61,416 bases of DNA from Burkholderiales bacterium (GTDB lineage Bacteria; Pseudomonadota; Gammaproteobacteria; Burkholderiales; Burkholderiaceae_C), in the NCBI GenBank assembly GCA_003241965.1, contig QBMB01000010.1, positions 5,288-66,703 of the forward strand. Reading direction: 5' to 3'. The notes beneath the pieces are model-generated. The model ran no database searches. It worked only from the letters and a program-made list of their open reading frames with translations, and was not told the origin of the DNA. The position numbers and the translations under genes are program-made. This document shows positions 29,744 through 38,637 of the stretch, one piece after another. Positions within the stretch are counted from its first letter, which is position 1. Every line of letters begins with the position of its first letter.

Positions 29744-30787
29744 TCAGATTCCGACGGCTTGCATGTGGCAGGCGAGGTCGATCATGCGGCAGGCGTAGCC
29801 CATCTCGTTGTCGTACCAGGCGTAGACCTTGAGCAGCGTGCCGTCGGTGACCATGGTGGAAGGCGCGTCCACGATGCTCGAACGTGTGTCGCGCGCATAG
29901 TCGGCGCTGACCAATGGGCGCGTCTCGTAGCCCAGGATGCCGGCGAGCGAGCCCCGGGCTGCGTTGGCGAACAGCGCGTTCACTTCCTCGGCTGTGGTCT
30001 CGCGCTTGAGTTCGAACACGCAGTCGGTGAGCGACGCGTTGAGCGCCGGCACCCGCACGGCATGGCCGTTGAGCTTGCCCTTGAGCTCGGGGTAGATCAG
30101 CGCGATCGCGGTGGCGCTGCCGGTGGTCGTGGGCGCCAGGTTCATGAGGGCGCTGCGCGCGCGGCGCAGGTCTTTGTGAGGCGCGTCCACCACCAGGTTG
30201 GTGTTGGTCGGGTTGTGCAGCGTGGTGATCTGGCCGTGGCGAATGCCGATGGCCTCGTGCACCACCTGCACCACCGGCGCCAGGCAGTTGGTGGTGCACG
30301 ACGCAGCGGTCACGATGCGGTCGCGCGCCGGCTCGTACAGCGTTTCATTCACACCCACCACGATGTTGAGCACACCGCCCGTCTTCACCGGTGCGGCCAC
30401 GATCACACGCTTCGCACCCCGGTCGAGGTGACCTTGAATGGTTTCGGGCGTGAGGAACTTGCCGGTGCACTCCAGCACCAGGTCAACACCCAGGTCGCCC
30501 CAGGGGATGTCGCCCGGTGCGGCGTGTGCGCTGAAGCCCAGGCAGTGCTGATCGATGCGGATGCTGTCCTCCCCTTCGGCGGTGATGTCGGCTCGCCATT
30601 TGCCCTGCACGCTGTCAAACGCCAGCAAGTGGGCGGTGGCCGCAGCGCCGCCTTTGAGTTCGTTGAGGTGCACCACCTCCAGCCGGTTGCCGGCGCGCGG
30701 GTCGGTGGATTCGCGCTCGGCTGCGCCAAATGCTGCGCGCAGGGCCAGGCGGCCGATGCGGCCCATGCCGTTAATGCCAACTCTCAT
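29744..30787 (-). CDS. ArsJ-associated glyceraldehyde-3-phosphate dehydrogenase
   Basis: 347 residues. The NAD-binding [10 protein letters not shown] motif and catalytic Cys164 in [10 protein letters not shown] are intact, as is the C-terminal [12 protein letters not shown]. In this operon it uses arsenate in place of phosphate to form 1-arseno-3-phosphoglycerate for ArsJ. It is the first gene of the ars operon; the ribosome-binding site TAGGAAG precedes the ATG. It is unlikely to be the sole glycolytic GAPDH, given its linkage. Confidence 0.93.
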   Translation of the reverse strand: MRVGINGMGRIGRLALRAAFGAAERESTDPRAGNRLEVVHLNELKGGAAATAHLLAFDSVQGKWRADITAEGEDSIRIDQHCLGFSAHAAPGDIPWGDLGVDLVLECTGKFLTPETIQGHLDRGAKRVIVAAPVKTGGVLNIVVGVNETLYEPARDRIVTAASCTTNCLAPVVQVVHEAIGIRHGQITTLHNPTNTNLVVDAPHKDLRRARSALMNLAPTTTGSATAIALIYPELKGKLNGHAVRVPALNASLTDCVFELKRETTAEEVNALFANAARGSLAGILGYETRPLVSADYARDTRSSIVDAPSTMVTDGTLLKVYAWYDNEMGYACRMIDLACHMQAVGI

Positions 30788-30805
30788 GAAACTTCCTATT
30801 CAACG

Positions 30806-30840
30806 CAATACATGAATTCAACAATCGTTGAAATATTGCA
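30806..30840. promoter_or_regulatory. arsR: Candidate ArsR operator before the GAPDH-arsJ-arsRC-acr3-arsH operon
   Basis: Nested inverted repeats: TTCAAC (30818-30823)/GTTGAA (30828-30833) with a four-base spacer, flanked by GCAATA (30806-30811)/TATTGC (30835-30840). They lie 19-53 bases upstream of the GAPDH ATG. On the minus strand a weak TTGAGC-N17-GATCAT pair sits just upstream of the palindrome, so a bound repressor would block early transcription. ArsR as the ligand is inferred. Confidence 0.6.
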
Positions 30841-30974
30841 CATGATCATGACAGCGTTGTGACGGCTCAAACGCGCAGAGCACAAACCGCGGCACGTCGA
30901 TGTGCCTGCAATGAAGAGGGGACGCAGTACAGCTCTGCGCCTGCCAACCCCATCCACCTTGTGTGGCTGTCAAT

Positions 30975-31622
30975 TCACAGTGTGCTCAGGAAGTCCTGCA
31001 CACCGGGGTGCGCCCGACCCAGTTTGCGTTTGGCTACCGTGCCCATGTTCAGGAAACACACGGCCTCTTCGCCTTCAGTCAGTTGGAACAACCCGCGCAT
31101 GCGCGCCGATGGCATGGCCTGCCCACTGGTCAGTCCACTGCCCAGACCCAGGCTGTGCGCCATGAGCAGCATGTTCTGAACCGCACAGCCCACCGAGACC
31201 ATGCGCTCCAGCGGCGGAATGCGCGCTTCATCCACCCCCAGACGTGCCACCACCAGCATCAACATGGGTGCACGGTGGGCCTTGTCGCGGGCCGCTTCAA
31301 TCTGATCCAGGGTGGCGCCGGGATCGCGATCGATCAAGGCCAGCGCAAACACTTCTGCGAGGTCTGCGCGCCGGGCTTTGGGCACGATCACGAACCGCCA
31401 GGGCCGCAACAAGCCGTGGTCCGGCGCGGCCGCTGCCGCTCGCAGAATGCGGGCCAGCTCTGACACCGACGGACCGGGCTCCACCAAGCGACGCGGCGAT
31501 GTGTTTTGGCGGCTCGTGATGAGGGTTTCAGCAAACTCACTCTCCACCTCAGGCTGGTAGTCGCGTGAGCGGACGTCCATAACGGCGGTGCGAGCCGCCG
31601 TATTGCGCGGGGATGTGTCCAT
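30975..31622 (-). CDS. Nitroreductase-family protein of the aio operon (AoxC-like)
   Basis: 215 residues from the ATG at 31622, chosen for a GGAG six bases upstream; in-frame ATGs also exist at 31625 and 31634. The pattern TSRQNTSPRRLVEPGPS...AAAAAPDHGLLRPWRFVIV is the FMN-binding start of nitroreductases, and the C-terminus (NMGTVAKRK) also fits. A nitroreductase-like gene (aoxC) follows the arsenite oxidase genes in several betaproteobacteria. It starts within 20 bases of the aioA stop, so it is cotranscribed. Its role in arsenite oxidation is not established. No cytochrome c gene follows here. Confidence 0.85.
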   Translation of the reverse strand: MDTSPRNTAARTAVMDVRSRDYQPEVESEFAETLITSRQNTSPRRLVEPGPSVSELARILRAAAAAPDHGLLRPWRFVIVPKARRADLAEVFALALIDRDPGATLDQIEAARDKAHRAPMLMLVVARLGVDEARIPPLERMVSVGCAVQNMLLMAHSLGLGSGLTSGQAMPSARMRGLFQLTEGEEAVCFLNMGTVAKRKLGRAHPGVQDFLSTL

Positions 31623-31640
31623 CATGGTCTCCATGCACCG

Positions 31641-34124
31641 TCAGGCGTAGCGCCGGTCCTTGAACGAGATCGTGGCCTTGTAGTCTTCCACGGTGCCCAC
31701 GCGACGGATGCTGCCCCAGGTGCCCTTGTAGTACGGGATCACATTGCGATCCACCCAACTGGTCACCACATCGCCATGCACGCCCTTGATGTAGCCAAAG
31801 AGCATGAAGGTGTGGCCAGGCTTCACCGATTTGATCGGGTAGGCCATGGCGTAGGTGCTGCCGTAGTCGTTGTAGACCTCGATCACGTCACCTGGAGCAA
31901 CCCCCATCTGCTTCGCATCGTCGGGGTTGATCTCGATGAAGGCCATGGGAATGCGGTCGCGCACGAAGGCGTTGTACTGGTCGTGGTAAGCCGTCTGCCA
32001 GACCTCGTTGGCCCGCCCGCCGTTGATCCAGTATTTGTGTTTGGCCTTCTGGTCGGCCACCGGCTTGGGCAGGCCGTTCCAGGGCGCCGGCTTGAACTCG
32101 GCGCGGCCGTCCTTGGTGTCGAACTTGCTGTCGGCGTAGTGGATCTCGGTGCCGATGAGTTTGTCACCTTCCACGCGCTGAATGGGCAACTGCACGCCGT
32201 TGTTGCCGGCCTTGCGCAGCAGCGCGTAGGTGGCCATGTAGCCGGTGTCTCCACCCTGGCTGTCGATCGGGCCCACGCCAGGCCGACCGGCACGGCGGAA
32301 ACCATCGTTGAACGCGTCTTCCTCGGTCTTCCATTCAAACCCGTCGAATCGTTTCGCCATGTCGGGCTTGTTGTCCTTCAGGTACAGCGCCTTGAGTGCG
32401 TTGGCGATGTCGGCCGCGATCAGGCAGTCGGCCTTGGCCGAACCGGGCGCTTCCATGAATTTTTCGGACAGGCGCAGACGGCGCTCGCCGTTCATGGAGG
32501 TGAGGTTGATCTCACCCGGGTGGGCCGCCGGCAGCAGCATGTGGGCTTCTTCGGCAATCATGGTCGGGTACAGGTTCATTGCGGCAATGAACATGCCTCC
32601 CTTGTTCTTGCAGGCGTCGTAGATGACATCGATCATCTGTTCGGTGGAGGCACCGCGCGCCATGGCCATGGCCTCTTTGACGATCTTCGCGCGTCGGCTG
32701 AGCACCAGGCGGTGTTGCTCGGCATTCAAGGTGGTCTGGAACGGGTTGGTGCCCCACAGGGTGTACATCAGGCCCTTGCCGTTGATGACCTCCTGGTCGA
32801 TGTAGATCTTCTTGTCGCCGGGATACGGTGGGCGCGTGTAGCCCTCCTGGTGTCCCCCGAGGCGGCACACACCGGTGCCGCGCCGGCCCACGTTCTGCGT
32901 GGCGAGCACCAGGCTCACCAGCGCGCTCTGGATCACGTAGTTGTCGTTTCCCCAGATGATCCCTTTCTCATACGGGTGGAAGGTGCGCGGGCGGTGGCCT
33001 GAAGCCTTGGTCTTGTAGGCCCACTCCGCAGCCTGACGCAGCTTGGCGACCGGGATACCGGTGGCCTTGGCGCCGTCTTCCATGCTCATGCGGTTGGTCT
33101 TCACCGCGTCGTCAAAACCGCGCGTGTGTTTTTCAATGAACGCCTTGTCGTGCCAACCTTGCTCCACCACGTAGGTGAACAGCGTGTTGAACAGCGCGGT
33201 GTCCGAGCCGGGCTCGATGTCCAGGTGCAGCACGTTTTCTTTGCCAGCCACCTGCTCGCAGATGGCCACAGTGGCGGTGCGGCGCGGGTCCACGATGATG
33301 ACCTTCGCTGCTGCTGCGGTTTCCCCGGGAAAGCGCTGCTTCTTCTTGTCCACGGTGGAGCCGCTGAGGTTGGGCACCCAGTGGTTGAGAAAGTAGTTGG
33401 ACTGGGTTTCGTAGGGGTTGGCGCCGGTGCAGAAAATCGTGTCGGCCAGCTGTGCATCTTCGTAGCTGTTGTTGAGCTCGCCCACGCCCATGTCGCGCGT
33501 AGCGTGGCATTCGGAGTTGTAGGCCGGCCGGTTGTGGATGCGCACCATCGGTGTCTGCAGCGCACTGAACATCAGCTTGCCGGTGCCCCAGGTGTTCTCA
33601 AAGCCGCCGCCCGCACCACCGTGGTCGAAGCAGTCGTAGAACAAGGCGTTGGGGCCGTCGTTGTCCAGGATCTTTTTGGTCAGGCCCGCGTACAGCGCCA
33701 TCGCGCTGTCCCAGCCGGTGTCCAGCCACTGGTCGCCGCGGAAGATGCGCGGGTTCTTCAGCCGCTCGCGGCCAATCCCGTCGTGCGCGTACATGTAAGA
33801 CGCCATCTTGCCGCCGCGCGTGCTTGAGAGACCGCTGTTCACCACGCACTCCTTGTCCGGCACGATCATGATGTTCCAGCGCTTGCCCGATTTGTCGGTG
33901 ATGGTGTTGGTCATCGCCTTGGTCATGGTGATGGACAGGGGCGGCACCTGCTGGGTGAAATCCACCCCCAGGCCGTTCTGACTGGCGGCTCGGCCGCCCT
34001 CTTGGTTGGCGTCCCATTTGTAGACGTGGTAGCCACACCCGACGATGCAGAAGTGGCAGGTCATGTTCGACTTCTGCGCGTCCTTCGTGGGCAACGCAAT
34101 GCGGTCATTGATGTTGGTGGACAT
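31641..34124 (-). CDS. aioA: Arsenite oxidase large molybdopterin subunit
   Basis: 827 residues, the normal size. Cys23, Cys26 and Cys30 (CHFCIVGC, spacing C-x2-C-x3-C) bind the 3Fe-4S cluster. The long molybdopterin-binding body has signatures such as [33 protein letters not shown] and [10 protein letters not shown]. It oxidises arsenite to arsenate in the periplasm, passing electrons through the Rieske subunit to cytochrome c or azurin. It has no signal of its own and is exported with AioB through the Tat pathway. It lies ten bases downstream of aioB. Confidence 0.97.
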   Translation of the reverse strand: MSTNINDRIALPTKDAQKSNMTCHFCIVGCGYHVYKWDANQEGGRAASQNGLGVDFTQQVPPLSITMTKAMTNTITDKSGKRWNIMIVPDKECVVNSGLSSTRGGKMASYMYAHDGIGRERLKNPRIFRGDQWLDTGWDSAMALYAGLTKKILDNDGPNALFYDCFDHGGAGGGFENTWGTGKLMFSALQTPMVRIHNRPAYNSECHATRDMGVGELNNSYEDAQLADTIFCTGANPYETQSNYFLNHWVPNLSGSTVDKKKQRFPGETAAAAKVIIVDPRRTATVAICEQVAGKENVLHLDIEPGSDTALFNTLFTYVVEQGWHDKAFIEKHTRGFDDAVKTNRMSMEDGAKATGIPVAKLRQAAEWAYKTKASGHRPRTFHPYEKGIIWGNDNYVIQSALVSLVLATQNVGRRGTGVCRLGGHQEGYTRPPYPGDKKIYIDQEVINGKGLMYTLWGTNPFQTTLNAEQHRLVLSRRAKIVKEAMAMARGASTEQMIDVIYDACKNKGGMFIAAMNLYPTMIAEEAHMLLPAAHPGEINLTSMNGERRLRLSEKFMEAPGSAKADCLIAADIANALKALYLKDNKPDMAKRFDGFEWKTEEDAFNDGFRRAGRPGVGPIDSQGGDTGYMATYALLRKAGNNGVQLPIQRVEGDKLIGTEIHYADSKFDTKDGRAEFKPAPWNGLPKPVADQKAKHKYWINGGRANEVWQTAYHDQYNAFVRDRIPMAFIEINPDDAKQMGVAPGDVIEVYNDYGSTYAMAYPIKSVKPGHTFMLFGYIKGVHGDVVTSWVDRNVIPYYKGTWGSIRRVGTVEDYKATISFKDRRYA

Positions 34125-34134
34125 GGTGCGTTCC

Positions 34135-34659
34135 TCAGAGGATGTTGGACTGGCGGCCGTAGATCAGGCCATCGACGGCGACCGCGCTGACCGAGTCGGT
34201 CTTCGCGTCGTACTCCAGCAGGATCTTGGGCAGGTCCTCGGTGGCCTGCCCGCACACCATCTGCCCACCGTTCTCGGGATCGAAGATGGAGAAGTGGCAG
34301 CCACACTTGAAGGTGCGCGTGCCTCCGTCGTAAGCCACAGGGCAACCCATGTGTGTGCAATAGGCGCTGAAGGCCACGATGTCGTTGTTGGGTCCGACAC
34401 CGCCGGGCACGGCGTTGCCCATGCGGATCGCGTAACAGGGAGAACTGGCGTCGGGATAGGAGAAGCTAACCACCGCGTTGACCGGCATCCGTTGGGCCGC
34501 CCCGACCGCCTTTTTCGGGTACGGCAGCGTGGTGCCGTTCGTGGCCGCCGGCGTGGCGGCCTGTGCGCTGTGGATGGGAATCACGGTGCTGCCGGCCACG
34601 GCAGCGGCGACACCGCCCGACTGCAAAAAGAAGCGGCGGCCGATCTTGAGGTTTTCCAT
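34135..34659 (-). CDS. aioB: Arsenite oxidase small Rieske subunit
   Basis: 174 residues from the ATG at 34659, preceded by AGGAGA. A Tat signal (RRFFLQSGG, then Ala/Val-rich core, ending near AQAA) serves the whole AioAB complex. The 2Fe-2S ligands are Cys101, His103, Cys119 and His122 (CTH...CGCH). Cys106 and Cys121 are also present, the pair that makes the disulfide seen in some Rieske proteins. It is the first gene of the aioBA-nitroreductase operon, driven by the sigma-54 promoter at 34697-34713. Confidence 0.96.
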   Translation of the reverse strand: MENLKIGRRFFLQSGGVAAAVAGSTVIPIHSAQAATPAATNGTTLPYPKKAVGAAQRMPVNAVVSFSYPDASSPCYAIRMGNAVPGGVGPNNDIVAFSAYCTHMGCPVAYDGGTRTFKCGCHFSIFDPENGGQMVCGQATEDLPKILLEYDAKTDSVSAVAVDGLIYGRQSNIL

Positions 34660-34696
34660 GTGGTCTCCTGGTTGTAATCGCTGACCCGTGTTTCTT

Positions 34697-34713
34697 TGCA
34701 ATGCGCGTGCCCA
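34697..34713 (-). promoter_or_regulatory. aioB: Sigma-54 promoter of aioBA
   Basis: Read on the minus strand this is GGGCACGCGCATTGCA: invariant GG (34711-34710) and GC (34699-34698) with ten bases between, matching TGGCACG-N4-TTGCW almost perfectly. It is 38 bases upstream of the aioB ATG. AioR-dependent sigma-54 transcription of aioBA is established in other arsenite oxidisers. Confidence 0.88.
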
Positions 34714-34794
34714 CAGTCACATCTATACGAATCAACAACTTGCAGATCAGCGCGTGACTTCATGGGTGGATTTGGTAACAATGCTGAAAAACAT

Positions 34795-34814
34795 TGGTTA
34801 CGAAAAAGTAACCA
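34795..34814. promoter_or_regulatory. aioR: Palindromic upstream activating sequence, probable AioR site
   Basis: TGGTTAC (34795-34801) and GTAACCA (34808-34814) form a perfect inverted repeat with a six-base A-rich spacer. It lies about 118 bases upstream of the expected aioB start point, a normal enhancer distance for a sigma-54 activator, and only 15 bases before the aioX ATG, so binding could also affect aioX. A related GGTAAC is at 34774-34779. Confidence 0.7.
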
Positions 34815-34828
34815 CAGGAGACAACCCC

Positions 34829-35692
34829 ATGAAAAGACGTGATTGCATCGCGGGTCTGGCTGCTGCGGCGGTTTGGCCCACACCACCTGCCTGGGCGGCA
34901 CGCACAGACCGGCTCCAGATCGGTTTGACGCCGGTCATCCTGGCCGACCAGCTCGCGTTTCTTTCTCGCTGGGGCCACTACCTCGGCACGCAGGTGGGTA
35001 TCGAGGTGACCTTCGTGGCGCGAGAGTCCTACCAGTCCATCCTGGATCTGCTGTGGTCGGGGCAGGTCGACGCTGCGTGGATTTGCGGCTACCCGTTCGT
35101 GCGGTTCGAGGCAGACCTCAACCTGCTGGCCGTGCCCTTGTACGAAGGCGTTCCGCTCTATCAGGCCTACCTGATCCGCTCGGCCGGCGCCCCCGATGGG
35201 CCGAGGGGCTGGGGCGACCTCAAGGACCGCGTGCTGGCCTACTCGGACCCGCTGTCCAACTCGGGCTGGCTCGTTGCCCAGGCGCAGTTGACCCACGCCG
35301 GCATCGCGCCGCGCGAACTCAAGCGTGCCTTTTTTGCGCACGGCCACCGCAACGTGGCTGAAGCTGTGGCCGCCCAGCTCGCCACTGCGGGGTCGATCGA
35401 TGGTTACGTGTGGGAAACGATGCGCCTGCAGGGCATGCCGGCGGCGGCCAGGACAGAGGTGATCTGGAAATCGGAACCCTTCGGATTTCCGCCACTGGTC
35501 ACGGCGCGGCGCGCCACCCACCCACGCATTGAACGGCTGCAGGCGGCTCTGCTCGGCATGGCCAACGACACGACAGGCCGTGAGCTGCTGGGGTCGCTCA
35601 ATCTCACCGGGTTTTCTGCAGGTTCCTCGTCCCAGTTCGACTCCATTCGGCGCCAAGCCACCCAGGTACCGGGCAGTGGGGTGACGGGCTGA
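34829..35692 (+). CDS. aioX: AioX, periplasmic arsenite-binding protein
   Basis: 287 residues from the ATG at 34829 (CAGGAG site). A signal sequence (KRRDCIAGLAAAAVW...AWA, ~1-23) precedes a PhnD-like periplasmic binding domain. Cys86 in WICGYPF corresponds to the conserved cysteine needed for As(III) binding in AioX of other species. It passes the arsenite signal to AioS. Its stop overlaps the aioS ATG by one base, and it is divergent from aioB. Confidence 0.92.
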   Translation: MKRRDCIAGLAAAAVWPTPPAWAARTDRLQIGLTPVILADQLAFLSRWGHYLGTQVGIEVTFVARESYQSILDLLWSGQVDAAWICGYPFVRFEADLNLLAVPLYEGVPLYQAYLIRSAGAPDGPRGWGDLKDRVLAYSDPLSNSGWLVAQAQLTHAGIAPRELKRAFFAHGHRNVAEAVAAQLATAGSIDGYVWETMRLQGMPAAARTEVIWKSEPFGFPPLVTARRATHPRIERLQAALLGMANDTTGRELLGSLNLTGFSAGSSSQFDSIRRQATQVPGSGVTG

Positions 35693-37137
35693 TGGTTGGC
35701 CGCCTGCCTTACCGCGTGCAGATTCCGCTGGGCCTGTCCCTGGCCGTGCTGATCGCGGCCATCCTCGTCACCGGCATCACGGCACGGGTGTCGGCGCAGA
35801 CCGCGAGACAGGCAATCCTGTCACTGCTGGACCGGGCGGTGGTCCTGGTCATTGCGCAAGTGCGCCCCATGATGGTGGCCGACGACACCTGGCGCGTGTT
35901 CGCGCTGCTGCGCGACACGGCTGAGCTGGTGCCTGGTGCCACCGCAGGACAGGCCCGTCTGGCGATCCTGGACGCCGAGGGCCGCGTGTTCGCTGCGTCC
36001 GACCCCGTGCAACTGGCCACCGGCCGGGTGCTGCTGGGCAAGCCTTGGCGCGATCAACCGACGCCCAAGCCAGCGGCCGTCACGCAAAGACACCAGCTCG
36101 ACAGGGATGACGGTTCGGTCGTGATGGTCGATCCGATCCGCAGCGAAGACGGCCAGACCCTGGGCTTCGTGCTGACTGAGGTCGACGCCGCGGTGTTTGC
36201 CCCCGACTGGCCATCGCTCGCACAGACAGCCTTGCTGGCTATCGCCCTGGCGGTGGCGCTGCTGGTGCCGGTGGGCTGGTGGGTGGGGCAGCGCATGACC
36301 CGGCCCGTCGAGCGCTTGGTGGCGGTGATCGAGCGCATCGGCAAAGACGACCCGAGCCAGCTTCGTGGCGCGGTACCCGTGACCCAGGATCCCGAGCTGA
36401 GCCGCATTGGCGATGCCGTGAACCAGCTCATGGGAGAACTCGAACAGCGCAAGCTGGCCGAGGACCGCGCCTTGTCGGCCGAGCGGCTGGCTGCCGTGGG
36501 CCGCATGACGGCGGCCGTGGCTCACGAGATCAACAACCCCCTGGCGGGCCTGTTGACCGCGACACAGACGCTGCGGCTTCACGGCCGCTCGGACCCCATC
36601 CGCACGCGCACGATCGACCTGTTGGACCGGGGCCTGCAGCAGATCAGGACCACGGTGGCGGCACTGTTGCCACAGGCCCGCATGGACGACCGCCCACTGG
36701 AGCCCGGCGACCTGGAGGACATCGTCACGCTGGTGCGCGTGAGCGCCGGCACGCCCGATGTCGACATCCACTTCGGCATGGATGTCGAATCCGCGCTGCG
36801 TGTGCCTTCGGCGCCACTGCGGCAGGTGATGCTCAACCTGCTGCTCAACGCCATGAAGGCTGCGGGAGAGAAGGGCGTGGTGTCGGCCCGCCTTGCTGCA
36901 GACGAGACCGAGGTGACGTTCTGCGTCACGAACAATGGCCCCCCTTTGAGCGCCGAAAAATTTCGCACCACGCTCGCCGCAGAGAGTGGGCGCGACCCAC
37001 GAGGCTTTGGCCTGTGGGTTTGTCAAGAACTCGCCAGCCACCTCGGTGGCCGGTTTGAACTGGACGAGATGCAAACCGACCAGACCCGTCTGGTGTTTCA
37101 AGTGCCCAACCGAGAGGCCCCGGAGGAAACAACATGA
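35692..37137 (+). CDS. aioS: AioS, arsenite-responsive sensor histidine kinase
   Basis: 481 residues. Two membrane segments (~10-30 and ~178-200) enclose a periplasmic sensor domain. A HAMP-like linker, the phosphoacceptor His278 in AVAHEINNPLAG, an N-box (MLNLLLNAMKAA) and a C-terminal G-box region (GFGLWVCQELASHLGG) follow. It phosphorylates AioR when AioX carries arsenite. The gene overlaps aioX by one base and aioR by four. Confidence 0.93.
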   Translation: MVGRLPYRVQIPLGLSLAVLIAAILVTGITARVSAQTARQAILSLLDRAVVLVIAQVRPMMVADDTWRVFALLRDTAELVPGATAGQARLAILDAEGRVFAASDPVQLATGRVLLGKPWRDQPTPKPAAVTQRHQLDRDDGSVVMVDPIRSEDGQTLGFVLTEVDAAVFAPDWPSLAQTALLAIALAVALLVPVGWWVGQRMTRPVERLVAVIERIGKDDPSQLRGAVPVTQDPELSRIGDAVNQLMGELEQRKLAEDRALSAERLAAVGRMTAAVAHEINNPLAGLLTATQTLRLHGRSDPIRTRTIDLLDRGLQQIRTTVAALLPQARMDDRPLEPGDLEDIVTLVRVSAGTPDVDIHFGMDVESALRVPSAPLRQVMLNLLLNAMKAAGEKGVVSARLAADETEVTFCVTNNGPPLSAEKFRTTLAAESGRDPRGFGLWVCQELASHLGGRFELDEMQTDQTRLVFQVPNREAPEETT

Positions 37138-38441
37138 AGACCCTGTTGGTGATTGAAGACGACGCGATCATGGGCGAGTCCCTGGTGCAGCGGTTCGAAC
37201 TGGAGGGCCTTCAGGTGGTCTGGTGCCGGCGCCTGTCAGAAGCCACCGAAGCTTTGGAAACCCCGCCAGCGGCAGTGGTTAGCGATGTGCGGCTGCCCGA
37301 TGGCCTGGCCACCGACTGGTTCGTGAGGCAGCCCGCAGCCATCCGCGCATTGCCCTGGTTTTTCCTGACCGGCTATGGCAGCGTGAACGATGCCGTCACA
37401 GCCGTTCGCGCCGGCGCCAGGGAATACCTCACCAAACCCTTCGACATCGAGCACGTGGTCGACCTCGTGCACCAGGCCGTGTCCATCAGCCCGCCTGCGC
37501 AGGAAGACGCCGTGCTCGGCATATCGCAGGCGATGCGTCGCGTCGAAGACCTGGTCCGCAAAGTCGCTGGGCAGCGTGTTTCTGTGCTGCTCACCGGCGA
37601 GTCCGGCGTGGGCAAGGAGGTGGCCGCGCAAATGGTCCACGCGCTGGACCCACGGGCCGGCAAACGTGAGTTTGTGGCGCTCAACTGCGCAGCCATTCCC
37701 GAGTCGATGCTGGAAGCCGAATTCTTTGGCTACGAAAAGGGAGCGTTTTCCGGCGCGGCAAGGTCTCACAAAGGCTACCTGGAGCGCGCCGACGGAGGCA
37801 CGCTGTTTCTGGACGAGGTGGGCGATCTGCCCGCGAGCATGCAGGCCAAGCTGCTGCGGGCGCTGCAGGAAAAATGTTTCTTTCGCCTCGGTGCGGAGCG
37901 CACCACCCACAGCGACTTCCGCATCCTCGCGGCCACCAACCGCGACCTGCATGCCGACATGAGTGCCGGCACATTTCGCGAAGACCTGTTCTACCGGCTT
38001 GCGGTCATCAAGATCGCCTTGCCGCCTTTGCGTGAACGGCCCGAGGACATTCGTTGGTTGACCGAGCGGCTGCTCGCCAGGATGGTGGTCGAACAGGGTA
38101 GGCCACTGGCCATGTCCGAGCTGTTCTTGCGCGATGTGATGGCTCGGGAATGGAAGGGCAACGTCCGGGAGCTTCGTTCGTACCTGGAGCAGGCCATTGT
38201 CATGAGCGACGGTGGAGTGCTGGATGAGCCCCTGGAACTGGCGCACAAAGAGTTCACGCCCGTTCCAATACCGCCCGACGGCATCGAGCCGCTGCAGATC
38301 ATCCTGGAAGGGGTGGAGCGTGCACACATCCGCAAGGCCTTGGTGCACTGCGAAGGCAGCGTGGGCAAAACGGCCGAGGCGTTGGGCATCAGCCGAAAGA
38401 CGTTGTGGGAGAAGATGAAAAAGCTCTCAATTGCAAATTGA
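37134..38441 (+). CDS. aioR: AioR, sigma-54-dependent response regulator for arsenite oxidation
   Basis: 435 residues. It comprises a receiver domain with Asp51 (VVSDVRLPDG), an AAA+ domain with Walker A GESGVGKE and Walker B LFLDEVGDLP, and a Fis-type helix-turn-helix (GKTAEALGISRKTLWEKM). The sigma-54 contact loop reads GAFSGA instead of the canonical GAFTGA. It activates aioBA from the -24/-12 promoter at 34697-34713, probably via the palindrome at 34795-34814. The arsenic block ends here; the next 196 bases hold the Pho box of the following operon. Confidence 0.93.
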   Translation: MKTLLVIEDDAIMGESLVQRFELEGLQVVWCRRLSEATEALETPPAAVVSDVRLPDGLATDWFVRQPAAIRALPWFFLTGYGSVNDAVTAVRAGAREYLTKPFDIEHVVDLVHQAVSISPPAQEDAVLGISQAMRRVEDLVRKVAGQRVSVLLTGESGVGKEVAAQMVHALDPRAGKREFVALNCAAIPESMLEAEFFGYEKGAFSGAARSHKGYLERADGGTLFLDEVGDLPASMQAKLLRALQEKCFFRLGAERTTHSDFRILAATNRDLHADMSAGTFREDLFYRLAVIKIALPPLRERPEDIRWLTERLLARMVVEQGRPLAMSELFLRDVMAREWKGNVRELRSYLEQAIVMSDGGVLDEPLELAHKEFTPVPIPPDGIEPLQIILEGVERAHIRKALVHCEGSVGKTAEALGISRKTLWEKMKKLSIAN

Positions 38442-38573
38442 AGCGCTGTTTCCCCCACGCAACCACGAATCCTTCAACACCAAAGGCACCAGCAGTGGCG
38501 CGGCCACGATCGCAGCAGAACGGTGGGTTGAAGCCGCCATTTTGAGACGGAGGATTGAGGCCCGTCCGTAGAC

Positions 38574-38591
38574 CTGTCATCAAAGTTTCAT
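38574..38591 (+). promoter_or_regulatory. Pho box upstream of the lipid-remodelling operon
   Basis: CTGTCAT (38574-38580), four bases, then GTTTCAT (38585-38591): an 11-base direct repeat matching the PhoB half-site CTGTCAT 7/7 and 5/7. No good -10 lies at the ideal ten-base distance; CATACT at 38624-38629 is further away. It is 47 bases before the ATG at 38638. Confidence 0.55.
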
Positions 38592-38637
38592 GCGAATGCC
38601 TTTGGAGGGTCATGGGCGGTTTTCATACTGCATATTC

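Noticed and set aside
29742..30299. N-terminal extension of arsJ into the GAPDH gene
   Set aside because: The extension is His/Arg/Gln-rich and antisense-like in character, overlaps GAPDH coding sequence, and the ATG at 29741 gives the conserved ArsJ N-terminus.
34711..34740. Possible Pho half-site (CAGTCACATC) near the aioB promoter
   Set aside because: Only one half-site is present with no correctly spaced partner, so PhoB control of aioBA is not supported.
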